Part shown: positions 16,355 to 24,445 of the stretch, one piece after another
How the letters are laid out: every line of letters begins with the position of its first letter
Position numbering within the stretch: the stretch's first letter is position 1
NCBI GenBank assembly: GCA_038222915.1
Contig: JBBRHH010000005.1
Span: 1 to 30,767 of the forward strand
DNA length: 30,767 nt
Direction: 5' to 3'
Origin: JBBRHH01 sp038222915
GTDB taxonomy: Bacteria; Planctomycetota; Phycisphaerae; Tepidisphaerales; Tepidisphaeraceae
Made by a program: the position numbers and the translations under genes
Notes under the pieces: model-generated
What the model saw: the letters and a program-made list of their open reading frames with translations, nothing else
Database searches by the model: none
Told to the model about the DNA's origin: nothing

Positions 16355-17692
16355 TCAAACCAGCTCCCGCATCGGCTGAAGGCCGCGATCCACAAGAAAT
16401 TGCGGCCTGCCTGAAAGGTCGTTGACCGTGGTCTTGCTCACATCTATACCGAGGTTGTGATAGAGCGTGGCGAAAACTTCGCCAAACTGAACCGGCCTTT
16501 CTTTCGCCTCGCCGCCCAGCCGGTCGGTTGATCCAATCACCTGCCCGACGCGCATGCCGCCGCCAAATAGCAGTGCACTGGACACATTGGGCCAATGATC
16601 CCGGCCGCCGTCCTTGTTGATGACCGGTGATCGGCCAAACTCGCCCCACACGACAACCGACACATCCTTCTCCAGGCCGCGATTGTAAATATCCTCAATC
16701 AGCGCCGAAACGCCCTGATCCAGCAGCGGCAGATCCTGGCGCAGCGCCGGAAAATTCTTGCCGTGATGGTCCCACCGGCTGAACGCCAGCGTGACGCAGC
16801 GCGCACCGGCCTCGACCAATCGCCGGGCGATCAGGAAATGTTCCATCAATTTCGGTCCGCCGTCGTCACGGTTTTGCGGATCGCCGTGGCCGTACATCTC
16901 GCGCACGCGCGGATCTTCGCGCTCGATATCGAGGGCCGACAGAAGCTCGCTCGACGTCAGCAGCCCAAACGCCTGTTCATTAAACGCATCGAGACCCGCC
17001 ATCGCACCCGAGGAATCGACGTCGCGCCGAAACTTGTCAAAGCTATTGAGCAGCGTGCGGCGGTCCGACAGTCGATCCAGCGTTACGCCGTTGAGCACCA
17101 TGTCCTGTTTGCCGCTGCCGTCGGGCTTGAAGGGCGCGTGGGAGACGCCAAGAAACCCAGGCGTACCCGCGTCGGCCCATTCCATGTGGCCCATCTTTGG
17201 TGACAGGCCGACGAACGGCGGAACCGACTTGTTGGCCGGCCCCTGGATTTTCGAAACCACCGACCCCAACGAAGGCCAACCGCCGGGCGGCATGTTCCTC
17301 ACGCTTCGGCCGGTAAGGCATTGAACCGCATCGTGCCCCCCGGTCGCGCCGACGATCGACCGCACGATCGCACAACGGTTCATCAATCGCGCGAGCTTCG
17401 GAAGATGCTCACAGATCTCGATACCGGGAACGCTGGTTTTGATGGGCCGAAATTCCCCGCGAATTTCCGACGGAGCATCCATTTTCAAATCAAAAGTGTC
17501 CTGATGCGCCGGCCCCCCGGGCAGGAAAATCATGATAACGGCTTTGTGCGATCGGCCAGTCCCGTTCTGCTCCTCGGCCCGCAAAAGCTGCGGCAAGGTC
17601 AGCCCGCCCAATCCCAGTGCGCCAATCCGGAGGAAATTCCGGCGTGATACGCCGTCGCACATGCGGTGTGCTCCACCAGGGATGCTCAACAT
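16355..17692 (-). CDS. DUF1501 protein (sulfatase-like fold), Tat-exported, first gene of the operon
   Basis: The 445-residue product has a twin-arginine signal (SRRNFLRIGALGLGGLTLPQ, about residues 16-35). DUF1501 marks follow: MIFLPGGPAHQDTFDLKMD, PSEIRGEFRPI, HLPKLARLMNR, LIARRLVEAGARCVTLAF, WDHHGKNF, VVWGEFGRSPVINKDGGRD and LYHNLGID. The ATG at 17692 has GGAG about 6 nt upstream; a second ATG at 17662 also follows a GGAG, so the true start could be 10 codons later. It leads the five-gene operon and has a candidate promoter and dyad in front. It differs clearly from the second DUF1501 copy of the operon, so this is an old duplication rather than a recent one. Confidence 0.9.
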   Translation of the reverse strand: MLSIPGGAHRMCDGVSRRNFLRIGALGLGGLTLPQLLRAEEQNGTGRSHKAVIMIFLPGGPAHQDTFDLKMDAPSEIRGEFRPIKTSVPGIEICEHLPKLARLMNRCAIVRSIVGATGGHDAVQCLTGRSVRNMPPGGWPSLGSVVSKIQGPANKSVPPFVGLSPKMGHMEWADAGTPGFLGVSHAPFKPDGSGKQDMVLNGVTLDRLSDRRTLLNSFDKFRRDVDSSGAMAGLDAFNEQAFGLLTSSELLSALDIEREDPRVREMYGHGDPQNRDDGGPKLMEHFLIARRLVEAGARCVTLAFSRWDHHGKNFPALRQDLPLLDQGVSALIEDIYNRGLEKDVSVVVWGEFGRSPVINKDGGRDHWPNVSSALLFGGGMRVGQVIGSTDRLGGEAKERPVQFGEVFATLYHNLGIDVSKTTVNDLSGRPQFLVDRGLQPMRELV

Positions 17693-17736
17693 AGGTTCTC
17701 CGTGACGGATGATATGAATAAGAACAGACGCCGTCA

Positions 17737-17761
17737 GGCTGTATCTTATATTGTTACAACC
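17737..17761. promoter_or_regulatory. Imperfect dyad (TGTA-N11-TACA core) upstream of the five-gene operon
   Basis: Arms GGCTGTATC (17737-17745) and GTTACAACC (17753-17761) match at seven of nine positions as inverted copies, around an AT-rich centre (TTATATT). It overlaps the candidate -10 element, as a repressor site would. Confidence 0.35.
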
Positions 17762-17772
17762 AAAGCCGACAA
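17745..17772 (-). promoter_or_regulatory. Candidate promoter of the DUF1501/DUF1553 operon
   Basis: On the minus strand TTGTCG (17772-17767) and TATAAG (17750-17745) are separated by 16 nt, 52 nt before the ATG at 17692. Both boxes deviate from consensus. Confidence 0.35.
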
Positions 17773-17892
17773 TCGTTCATCGGCCAATAAGACCCCGAAA
17801 TAGTCGAAAGATTGGCATTTCTGCGACATGGGCAAGAAAAAACGGGTAAGTCGCGCACCACGCAGGTCGTCGAACAACGGGCGAGCGACCAG

Positions 17893-17916
17893 AACCACGC
17901 CAATCAACGTGTGGTT
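17893..17916. other. Hairpin just after the AbiEii stop
   Basis: AACCAC (17893-17898) and GTGGTT (17911-17916) form a 6-bp stem with a 12-nt loop, 7 nt past the toxin stop. On the toxin strand no U-run follows; on the plus strand TTTT does. It may act as a weak terminator or RNA end protector. The remaining sequence between 17693 and 17923 shows only the promoter and dyad described separately. Confidence 0.25.
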
Positions 17917-17923
17917 TTCATGA

Positions 17924-18739
17924 TCACCCCTCGCCGCGCCACGGTTCGCCCGGAACGCGCTGAATGAGGGATTCCCGAACCAACTTCATCGCCACGGTCG
18001 AATCATATTGGATGGCCGGGTTCAGCAAAGGCCGGATGTCGTCCATGAATTCCGGGTCACGCTCTTTATCGTGAAGGTTCTTTTCAAAGTCAGCGCGGGA
18101 GACGGCATGGCCTTCATGTTCCATGTATCGCTGAAAACAGGTAATCACCTGATCGGGGTCGATCAGTTTACGGTCGATACACAGCCACAAATCGAACAAG
18201 TCGCGCCCCTTGCGTCGCTGATAGAGCGCTCGCACTTTGGTCCCCATCAATTCGTCAAGGCCGTAGGTGGTCAACTTCGCCTGGGCTGAGTACCACGGGT
18301 TTTTGACTGCCATGATATGCGTCTTGAATCCAAGGACCGTAAAATGCTCGCGCGTGTTGATCTCGATCTTGAGCCGCAGTGGGCGCACCGGCGGAATCTC
18401 GGATTCAAATCGGTACACCATTGAGAAACCGCCGGCAGCCCGGTCCCGAGTTGGCTTGCCAAGCCAGGAGTCGAGCTTGGCCCTTATGGCATTGATCAAT
18501 GGCCCCGCGGGACCGGCCTTGGTTTGCACCAAGTCAATGTCTTCAGAATATCGAAAGCCCGGGGCAACGAACAATTTATTCAATGCCGTGCCGCCGCGAA
18601 GAGCGATGCTGGCGGCAACTCCGGGGTCGGCGAACAGTTCCACGACCGCACGCGACAGCACCAGGTCCTGTTCGACCTGCGCATCGTCTGACCACGGCGC
18701 AGTGGACCGCCACGCAGTGATGTTCGCTTGTGGAATCAC
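17924..18739 (-). CDS. abiEii: AbiEii/AbiGii-family nucleotidyltransferase toxin
   Basis: The 271-residue product shows the DNA polymerase beta-like nucleotidyltransferase motifs of AbiEii: RGGTALNKLF (GGT at 49-51) and YSEDIDLV (acidic pair in 66-69). A later basic motif with a conserved Asp follows (KVRALYQRRKGRDLFDLW, about residues 165-182). AbiEii is the toxin of a bacteriostatic type IV toxin-antitoxin system that also gives abortive infection of phage in some hosts; related toxins modify tRNA acceptor ends. The start is a GTG whose first bases overlap the stop of abiEi (GTGA, 18736-18739), a translational coupling typical of these pairs. All key residues appear intact, so it should be functional. 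Confidence 0.9.
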   Translation of the reverse strand: MIPQANITAWRSTAPWSDDAQVEQDLVLSRAVVELFADPGVAASIALRGGTALNKLFVAPGFRYSEDIDLVQTKAGPAGPLINAIRAKLDSWLGKPTRDRAAGGFSMVYRFESEIPPVRPLRLKIEINTREHFTVLGFKTHIMAVKNPWYSAQAKLTTYGLDELMGTKVRALYQRRKGRDLFDLWLCIDRKLIDPDQVITCFQRYMEHEGHAVSRADFEKNLHDKERDPEFMDDIRPLLNPAIQYDSTVAMKLVRESLIQRVPGEPWRGEG

Positions 18740-19530
18740 GCTTCGGCCTCAACGGATTGGTTGACCAGGAGGTGCCAGCGCCTGTTCTCTCCCACGCCGT
18801 TGAGTGGGCGACCAGACCGTAGCGGCAATGGCCCGGGCGATTGCCGCTCCAGCCACGCTTGAATTGGGTCGGATAGGCGGCGCTGCCGCACCTGATCCAG
18901 AAGGTAGCCTAGCCGCTGGACGTTCGGCACATCGTGAACCAACCGAACGGCGGCAAGAAGCCGCTTGGGGTCCAAGGCGGATGACAACTCGGCGATAATT
19001 GTCGCCACGTTGTCCAAGCCACCCGCAGACTTGGAAAAGCGGACGAGATCGACGACCGTCGTCTCCGGCGTCGAAACCTGCATCGAGCCCGTTGGCGTTT
19101 TCATCCCCATCACAGCCGCACCGGCGGCATACTTGCTGGTAAAAAAGCGAATCCGCGTCCGCCCGGCCTGCAACGGCCGGATCGGACGATCCGTGAACAC
19201 TTGAAATTCCTGGGGCTGGTGATGCGAAGAGCCGTGCAACGCCGCGGCACTGAGCAAACCAACGTAGTAGGACCGTCCCATCGCGACCATCAGATCCCGA
19301 ATGAACCACGACGCCGGCGGAGCTCCCGCAGTCGCGTATTCCAGTGGCACGACAACGTAAAAGTAGTCCTTGAGTTTGATCACGCGTCCGCGCCGCGCCA
19401 ACCGCTGCAACGCCTTCTTGACGCCGTCGGGGGAGAGGCCGCTTCCGCTGATCGCGTCCGCGCGGAGAAAGGTATACGTTCCGCTTGCCTGCAGCCTGTT
19501 GATCCAGTTCTCCAGCGTTTGCATGGCCAT
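18736..19530 (-). CDS. abiEi: AbiEi-family antitoxin and transcriptional regulator
   Basis: The ATG at 19530 follows a GGAG site (19537-19540) by 6 nt; the frame extends to a TTG at 19542 but this is less likely. The product has 264 residues. The first about 65 residues form a winged helix (LSPDGVKKALQRLARRGRVI, then KLKDYFYVV). The rest is the AbiEi C-terminal region, with SYYVGLLSAAALHGSSHHQP, QVFTDRPIRP and STPETTVVDLVRF. AbiEi proteins repress their own operon by binding inverted repeats through the winged helix, while the C-terminal part neutralises the toxin without stable contact. A matching inverted repeat lies upstream here. Confidence 0.88.
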   Translation of the reverse strand: MAMQTLENWINRLQASGTYTFLRADAISGSGLSPDGVKKALQRLARRGRVIKLKDYFYVVVPLEYATAGAPPASWFIRDLMVAMGRSYYVGLLSAAALHGSSHHQPQEFQVFTDRPIRPLQAGRTRIRFFTSKYAAGAAVMGMKTPTGSMQVSTPETTVVDLVRFSKSAGGLDNVATIIAELSSALDPKRLLAAVRLVHDVPNVQRLGYLLDQVRQRRLSDPIQAWLERQSPGPLPLRSGRPLNGVGENRRWHLLVNQSVEAEA

Positions 19531-19536
19531 TGGAAT

Positions 19537-19540
19537 CTCC
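19537..19540 (-). promoter_or_regulatory. Ribosome-binding site that fixes the abiEi start
   Basis: GGAG on the minus strand lies 6 nt before the ATG at 19530, and it would fall inside the coding region if the TTG at 19542 were used. Confidence 0.6.
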
Positions 19541-19549
19541 AAGTCGATT

Positions 19550-19582
19550 TGCCCAAAGGGGCATTAACTGACCCTTTAAGCA
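19550..19582. promoter_or_regulatory. Candidate AbiEi operator (11-bp inverted repeat)
   Basis: TGCCCAAAGGG (19550-19560) and CCCTTTAAGCA (19572-19582) are inverted copies with nine of eleven matches, separated by 11 nt, so the centres are 22 bp (about two helical turns) apart. The repeat lies between the -10 element and the ribosome-binding site of abiEi, as expected for an autorepressor site. AbiEi proteins studied elsewhere bind inverted repeats of about this spacing; binding here is inference. Confidence 0.5.
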
Positions 19583-19586
19583 TACA

Positions 19587-19615
19587 GTTATATCGACCCT
19601 GCATCGGCCAGACAA
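19587..19615 (-). promoter_or_regulatory. Sigma-70-type promoter of abiEi-abiEii
   Basis: On the minus strand TTGTCT (19615-19610) and TATAAC (19592-19587) are separated by exactly 17 nt, 57 nt upstream of the abiEi ATG. This is the best-looking promoter in the window. Confidence 0.55.
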
Positions 19616-19956
19616 TAGCACGACGGCCCCAGAAATGTCGCCACGGCTTTACGAAACGGTTGCCTTGATAGTTGCCTGGCAACCGCATTTTTAACCACGG
19701 GGTATTTTCGCCCGAGAGTTTGAGAGTTTTCCGCGGAAACCGTTGCGATTGTTGGCGGAAACGCCAGAACCCGCGACCTCTCGGCGGCGGGGTTCGTCGT
19801 TAATCCGTTGGTGCGTCCTTTCAATACCGGAGCGCTGCATTACCCCGCCCTCAATGTGCGTCATCAGGTCGATTAGAATTGCGTCAATGAGACGCGCGGC
19901 GTGAGGCCTGTTTCCGATAACCTTCTGCGGAACGCCCCTTTCTCTGGCTCATGAGC
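19616..19956. other. Non-coding spacer between abiEi and the Gfo/Idh gene with small repeats
   Basis: No convincing gene is seen in this stretch. It contains an 8-bp inverted repeat (CGGTTGCC at 19657-19664, GGCAACCG at 19678-19685) with a further GTTGCC inside the loop and CATTTTT after it. It also contains a perfect 12-bp palindrome TTTCCGCGGAAA (19728-19739), with a second GCGGAAA about 20 nt later. A 78-codon open frame on the minus strand (19588-19824) has no recognised features. The toxin-antitoxin pair is bordered by this spacer, which may mark the edge of an acquired block. Confidence 0.4.
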
Positions 19957-20997
19957 TTACCGCGCGCCGATCTTCAGCGTCTTCCCTTCCTTCGCCGCGT
20001 CGGCTGCTGTCAGGATCACATCCAGCGACTGATACCCTTCATGCCCGTCAATCTCCGGCGGCTTGTTGGTCAAAATCGACTGCGTGAATGAATCGATGAC
20101 CCCCGACGCCACCTGCTTTAAGTTGGTGGACATCTCACCCACCTTGTGCAGCTCCCGGTCGCCGTTCTTGTAGTTCACGACAATTCCATACACCGGATCA
20201 GCGCCCAGCGCCAGCACGCCATTCTGACAATACAGAACCGTGTAATTCTCCTCGGGTCCGTAATTCGTCCACGACAGGATCATCGTCCCGATCACGCCGC
20301 CGGACGTCTTCAATATCAGGTTCGCGTTGTCGTCGAGCGGAATGAGATTGCCTTCGCCGTCGCGCTTGTCCAGCGTCGTGATCATCCCCGCGACTTCCGT
20401 GAACTCCTCGCCCAGCAGCCAGCGCATCAGGTCAGCCTTGTGCACGCCAAGATCGCCCGTCACCCCCATGAACGCCTGCGCCTTGTTAAAGAACCAGCTC
20501 TTCGCGGCATCGACCGACCAACCCTCCGGCCCAGGATGCTTGAACGCAGTGCGGAATGACAACACCTTCCCCAGCCGCCCGCTGTTCAGAATGTCCTTGG
20601 CCCGCACGTGCGGCGGCATCAGCCGCTGATTCAGGCCGATCATCAGAAACTTCCCGCTCTTCTTCGCCGCCGCCATCATCGCACGCGCATCCTCGCGCGT
20701 GGTGGCCATCGGCTTCTCGCAAAGAACGTGCTTCCCCGCGTTCAGCGCCTCAATGCTCATCGGCGCATGCGTCGAATTCGGACCGCACACCACCACGGCG
20801 TCGATGTCCGCCGACCGCAACATCTCCTTATAGTCCGTATACGGAGCGGCCTCATACCTCTTGCCAAGATCATCCGCCCGCCCCGGCGATGGATCCGCAA
20901 CGGCCACCACCTGCGAATCGCAGTTCGCATGACATTCTGGAAGATGCCGACGCTGCGCAATCGCACCGCAACCGATGATGCCGTACTTCACGGGCAT
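19957..20997 (-). CDS. Gfo/Idh/MocA-family oxidoreductase
   Basis: The 346-residue product carries the NAD(P)-binding Rossmann motif GCGAIA at residues 9-14, a CEKPMATT segment (EKP at 94-96, catalytic-region Lys at 95) and FMGVTGDLGVHKADLMRWLLG (catalytic His region, about residues 176-196) in the substrate domain. No signal peptide is visible, so it is cytoplasmic. Family members oxidise or reduce sugars, inositols and their derivatives; the substrate cannot be read from the sequence. An AGGAG site (21009-21005) lies 7 nt before the ATG. It diverges from the DUF1080-DUF1553-DUF1501 operon across a 187-nt gap; a link to DUF1080 (3-keto-sugar cleavage) is attractive because 3-keto sugars are made by Gfo/Idh enzymes, but this is inference. 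Confidence 0.92.
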   Translation of the reverse strand: MPVKYGIIGCGAIAQRRHLPECHANCDSQVVAVADPSPGRADDLGKRYEAAPYTDYKEMLRSADIDAVVVCGPNSTHAPMSIEALNAGKHVLCEKPMATTREDARAMMAAAKKSGKFLMIGLNQRLMPPHVRAKDILNSGRLGKVLSFRTAFKHPGPEGWSVDAAKSWFFNKAQAFMGVTGDLGVHKADLMRWLLGEEFTEVAGMITTLDKRDGEGNLIPLDDNANLILKTSGGVIGTMILSWTNYGPEENYTVLYCQNGVLALGADPVYGIVVNYKNGDRELHKVGEMSTNLKQVASGVIDSFTQSILTNKPPEIDGHEGYQSLDVILTAADAAKEGKTLKIGAR

Positions 20998-21059
20998 GAA
21001 ATAACTCCTGTATGAAATCTACCAACAGAGGTGATGAGCCCTATCCCTCGCTGTTTGCA

Positions 21060-21089
21060 TAATTTGCCCTGTTGAAGCCGTTTGGTCAA
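21060..21089 (-). promoter_or_regulatory. Candidate promoter of the Gfo/Idh gene
   Basis: On the minus strand TTGACC (21089-21084) is followed after 18 nt by AAATTA (21065-21060), 62 nt before the ATG. The -35 is good, the -10 poor. Confidence 0.3.
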
Positions 21090-21184
21090 CACCGCTGACC
21101 CATTTCCCTGATCCTCGACAACAACATGCCCATTCTCCCACCGGTAACCAGAGCAGCATCGCACCTCATTCTCAAGGAGCAGGA

Positions 21185-21910
21185 ATGTCCCGTTTCCCGG
21201 CCGCCCGCCCGCACTGCCTCGTCGCCTTTCTGGCGATCGCCTTTGTCACCTCCTTTTCATTTGCCGCTGATCCGCCGGCCACCCAGCCCGTCGAAACCGC
21301 CGCGGTCGATGCCAATCCGCCCGCCGGCGCAAAACTCGTCGATGGCAAACCCGTCGGTGAAGGCTGGGTCTCCCTTTTCAACGGCAAGGACATGACCGGC
21401 TGGAAGTTCGAGCCCGAATACTGGAAGGTCGAAGACGGCATCATGCACGGCTTCACCAAAGGCGGCCCCAAGCACCACTTCACCTACACCGAAAAAGCCG
21501 ACTACGACAACTTCGAAATCCACGGCGACGTCAAACTCATCGGCTACAACAGCGGCCTGTGCATCCGCATCGCCCCCACCGATTTTGACAACGTCCCCGG
21601 CTATCAGATCGACATGGGCGACGGCTACTGGGGCGGCCTCTGGGACGACCGCGGCCAGGGCATGGTCCAGGCCTACCCCAAGGAGAAGGTCAACAAAATC
21701 CTCCACAAGGACGACTGGAACCACTACTACGCCATCGCCGACGGCCACCGCATCCAGATCTGGCTCAACGGCGTAAAAACAGTCGATGTCGTCAACGAAA
21801 AAGGCAAGCTCACCGGCCCCATCGGCATGCAGCTCTGCCACGGCGGCGCCTCCACCGACGCGTCGTTTAAAAACCTCTACGTCCGCATGATCCCCAAAGC
21901 CGACAAATAA
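21185..21910 (+). CDS. Secreted DUF1080 (3-keto-disaccharide hydrolase-like) protein
   Basis: The 241-residue product has a signal peptide (LVAFLAIAFVTSFSFAADPP), an ATQPVE linker and a single DUF1080/ConA-like domain (about 60-238). Its marks are WVSLFNGKDMTGWKFEPEYW, YDNFEIHGDVKL, NSGLCIRI, GYQIDMGDG, DWNHYYAIADGHRIQIWLNG and SFKNLYVRMIP. GGAG in the upstream leader (AAGGAGCAGGA) supports the ATG at 21185. It is the first gene of a three-gene operon, 4 nt before the DUF1549/DUF1553 gene. The domain is compact compared with the two-domain DUF1080 protein at 1.9-3.1 kb. Members of this fold cleave 3-keto-glycosides or act as carbohydrate binders; I cannot tell which. Confidence 0.92.
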   Translation: MSRFPAARPHCLVAFLAIAFVTSFSFAADPPATQPVETAAVDANPPAGAKLVDGKPVGEGWVSLFNGKDMTGWKFEPEYWKVEDGIMHGFTKGGPKHHFTYTEKADYDNFEIHGDVKLIGYNSGLCIRIAPTDFDNVPGYQIDMGDGYWGGLWDDRGQGMVQAYPKEKVNKILHKDDWNHYYAIADGHRIQIWLNGVKTVDVVNEKGKLTGPIGMQLCHGGASTDASFKNLYVRMIPKADK

Positions 21911-21914
21911 AAAC

Positions 21915-24434
21915 ATGCGAAAGGCAATCGCCATCCTCTCTCTGGCGATGTTGAGCGCGCCCCTCCCCGCTGCCGACAACGCCAGCGCCCCCGATCGCGT
22001 GGGCATCGAATTCTTCGAGGCCAAGGTACGCCCAATCCTCGTCGACAACTGCTACAAGTGTCACTCTGCCGGTGCCGAGAAACTCAAAGGAAACCTCCGC
22101 GTCGATAACCGCGAAGGCCTCCTGAAAGGCGGCGACAGCGGCCCCGTCATCGTCCCCGGCCAGCCTGAAAAAAGCCTCCTGCTCAAGGCGATCAATCACG
22201 ATCCCGCCTCCGACCTCGACATGCCGCCCAAGAGCAAGCTGCCCGATCCGGTGATCGCCGATCTCACCCGCTGGATTCGCCTGGGCGCGCCGATGCCCGA
22301 AGAAAAAGCCGCCACCGCCCTCACAGCCGTCGACCATTCCGCCGACTACGAAAAAGTCCGCAAAGAACACTGGGCCTTCCAACCTCTCAAAAAGCCCGTG
22401 CCTCCCACGGTCAAAGACATCGCCTGGACAAAGACCCCCATCGACAATTTCATCCTCGCCAAGCTCGAAGACAAAGGCATCAAGCCCGCACCGCCCGCCG
22501 ACAAGCGCACGCTCCTCCGTCGCATCTACCTCGATCTGATTGGCCTTCCCCCCACGCCCACCGAGCAGGATGCCTTCCTCCAGAACACCTCACCCGACGC
22601 CCTCGCCAACGTCGTTGACGATCTCCTCTCCCGCCCGCAATACGGCGAGCGCTGGGCCCGCCACTGGCTCGACGTCGTCCGCTTCGCCGAAAGCCAGGGG
22701 TACGAGCGCGACGAGCCCAAACCCTTCGCCTGGCGCTTCCGCGACTATGTCATCAACGCGTTCAATCAGGACAAGCCGTACGACCGCTTCCTCACCGAGC
22801 AACTGGCCGGCGACGAAATCGAAAACAGCAACGCCGAAACACAGACGGCCGCGTCTTTCCTGCGACTTGGCCCGTTCGACACCATCGCCGCCGACGGCAA
22901 GCTCGCCCGCTATGACCAGCTCGACGACGTCGTCGGCACAACTACCGCAGCCTTCCTCGGCCAAACCCTCCGCTGCGCCCGCTGCCACGATCACAAATTC
23001 GAACCCTTCGCGCAAACCGACTATTACAAATTCCTCGCCGTCTTCGATCCCCTCTCCGACAAGGTGAAAGAAGCCAGCCTGGTCGGCAACGCCGAAGAAC
23101 GCGCCGCCTACGCCACCGAGCAATCCACCTTCGACGCCCAGGTCGCGCCCCTCGAGGCGAAGGTGAACGACAAACGCCTCGAAATTCTGCAATCCGCCAA
23201 AAAGCCCAACCTCGGCGGCGACATTCTCGGTCCACTCAACAAACCCATCGCCTCGCGCTCCAAAGGAGACCTGGAACAGCTCGCCAAAAATCGCCGCCGC
23301 ATCGACGACGAGCTCAAGCGAATCGCCACCAGGGAGCAAATCGCCGAGCTCGATCAAACCAACAAACAAATCGATGAGATCAACGCCAAACGCCCGCTCG
23401 GAACCTTCGCCTACGTCTTCTCGGACGAACCCAAACCCCGCACCACCCGCCTCTTCATCCGCGGCGACTGCAACAAGGAAGGCCCGGAGATCCGCCCCGG
23501 CGTACCCACCGTCCTCGGCGGCAACAATGTTTCACCTCCCAAGCCCCTCGAAAAATCCAGCGGCCGACGACTCTGGCTCGCCAACTGGATGACCGGCCCC
23601 GGCCAGCCCCTCGTCGCCCGCGTCATGGCCAACCGCATCTGGCAATACCACTTCGGCGCCGGCATCGTCTCCACCGCCAACGACCTGGGCGTTCACGGCG
23701 ATCCGCCCACGCACCCCGAACTCCTCGAATATCTCGCCGCCTCACTCGTAGAAAATAAGTGGACGCTCAAGCAACTCCACAAAACCATCATCCTCTCCAG
23801 CGCCTACCAAACCTCCTCCGCGCATCAGACCAATCCCGCAGACGTCGACGGCCATCTCCTCGCCTACTGGCACACCCGCCGCCTCGAATCCGAAGTCATC
23901 CGCGACTCCATCCTCGCCGTCAGCGGCAAGCTCAATCTCCAATCCTTCGGCCCCGGCATCTTCCCCCCGCTCGCGGAAAAAGTGGTGGGCCAATCCGCCG
24001 GCTTCGACTGGAGCACCTCCGACGAACGCCAATCCGCCCGCCGAAGCATCTACGTCCACGTCAAACGCAACGTCAATCTCCCCGAGCTCGAAGTCCTGGG
24101 CCTCCCCGACGCCGCCTCCAGCACCGACCGCCGGACGCAAACGACCACTGCTCTTCAATCGCTGATGCTGCTCAACAGCAAATTCACCAACCAGCAGGCC
24201 GCCCATCTCGCCGACCGGATCCGCGAAGACGCCGGCAGCGAAGCCCCCGCGCAAGTCGACCGCGCTTTCCAATTAACTCTCTGCCGCCCGCCTCTCCAAA
24301 ACGAGCGCGACAACGCCATCAAATTCCTCGAACAACAATCCAGGTTCCCATCTTCAAAAGACAAGCAAATGTCCCCGCTCACCAGCCTCTGCCTGGTCCT
24401 CCTCAACACCAACGAATTCATCTACACGAATTGA
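21915..24434 (+). CDS. PSCyt1-DUF1549-DUF1553 exported cytochrome-like protein
   Basis: The 839-residue product starts with a signal peptide (IAILSLAMLSAPLPAAD) and a planctomycete cytochrome C domain with CYKCH at residues 46-50 and MPPKSKLPD downstream. DUF1549 follows (TPIDNFILAKLEDKGI, LLRRIYLDLIGLPPTPTEQD, YGERWARHWLDVVRFAES), with a second haem-type motif CARCHDHKFEP at 354-364. A predicted helical or coiled segment follows (about 395-475, with KVNDKRLEILQ and LEQLAKNRRRIDDELKRI). DUF1553 ends the protein (VMANRIWQYHFGAGIVSTANDLG, SPLTSLCLVLLNTNEF). Unlike the 14-16 kb paralogue it has CxxCH at the N-terminus and no Ig-like domain. The start is 4 nt after the DUF1080 stop. Confidence 0.93.
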   Translation: MRKAIAILSLAMLSAPLPAADNASAPDRVGIEFFEAKVRPILVDNCYKCHSAGAEKLKGNLRVDNREGLLKGGDSGPVIVPGQPEKSLLLKAINHDPASDLDMPPKSKLPDPVIADLTRWIRLGAPMPEEKAATALTAVDHSADYEKVRKEHWAFQPLKKPVPPTVKDIAWTKTPIDNFILAKLEDKGIKPAPPADKRTLLRRIYLDLIGLPPTPTEQDAFLQNTSPDALANVVDDLLSRPQYGERWARHWLDVVRFAESQGYERDEPKPFAWRFRDYVINAFNQDKPYDRFLTEQLAGDEIENSNAETQTAASFLRLGPFDTIAADGKLARYDQLDDVVGTTTAAFLGQTLRCARCHDHKFEPFAQTDYYKFLAVFDPLSDKVKEASLVGNAEERAAYATEQSTFDAQVAPLEAKVNDKRLEILQSAKKPNLGGDILGPLNKPIASRSKGDLEQLAKNRRRIDDELKRIATREQIAELDQTNKQIDEINAKRPLGTFAYVFSDEPKPRTTRLFIRGDCNKEGPEIRPGVPTVLGGNNVSPPKPLEKSSGRRLWLANWMTGPGQPLVARVMANRIWQYHFGAGIVSTANDLGVHGDPPTHPELLEYLAASLVENKWTLKQLHKTIILSSAYQTSSAHQTNPADVDGHLLAYWHTRRLESEVIRDSILAVSGKLNLQSFGPGIFPPLAEKVVGQSAGFDWSTSDERQSARRSIYVHVKRNVNLPELEVLGLPDAASSTDRRTQTTTALQSLMLLNSKFTNQQAAHLADRIREDAGSEAPAQVDRAFQLTLCRPPLQNERDNAIKFLEQQSRFPSSKDKQMSPLTSLCLVLLNTNEFIYTN

Positions 24435-24445
24435 CGGGTAGCGAT

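Noticed and set aside
16344..16649. Upstream extension of the DUF1549/DUF1553 frame by 102 codons
   Set aside because: Arg-rich, overlaps the DUF1501 gene, and would bury the signal peptide that starts at 16343.
17737..17761. The promoter dyad read as a dif site
   Set aside because: Its centre resembles part of dif (TGTATCTTAT against TGTATATTAT), but the arms do not fit XerC/XerD consensus; an operator is simpler.
17828..17923. A 31-residue Lys/Arg-rich plus-strand frame (starts MGKKKRVSRAPRR)
   Set aside because: No ribosome-binding site, no recognised family, and it ends exactly where the AbiEii gene ends; too weak to call.
19588..19824. A 78-codon minus-strand frame upstream of abiEi
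   Set aside because: It overlaps the abiE promoter, has no recognisable motif and no ribosome-binding site.
21052..21062. A dif-like XerC half-site (TGTTTGCATAA)
   Set aside because: The matching XerD half at the required 6-nt spacing is absent, so it does not support a dif site.
22590..23369. A 259-codon minus-strand frame inside the DUF1549/DUF1553 gene
   Set aside because: Acidic/Gly/Val-rich shadow of a well-supported gene.
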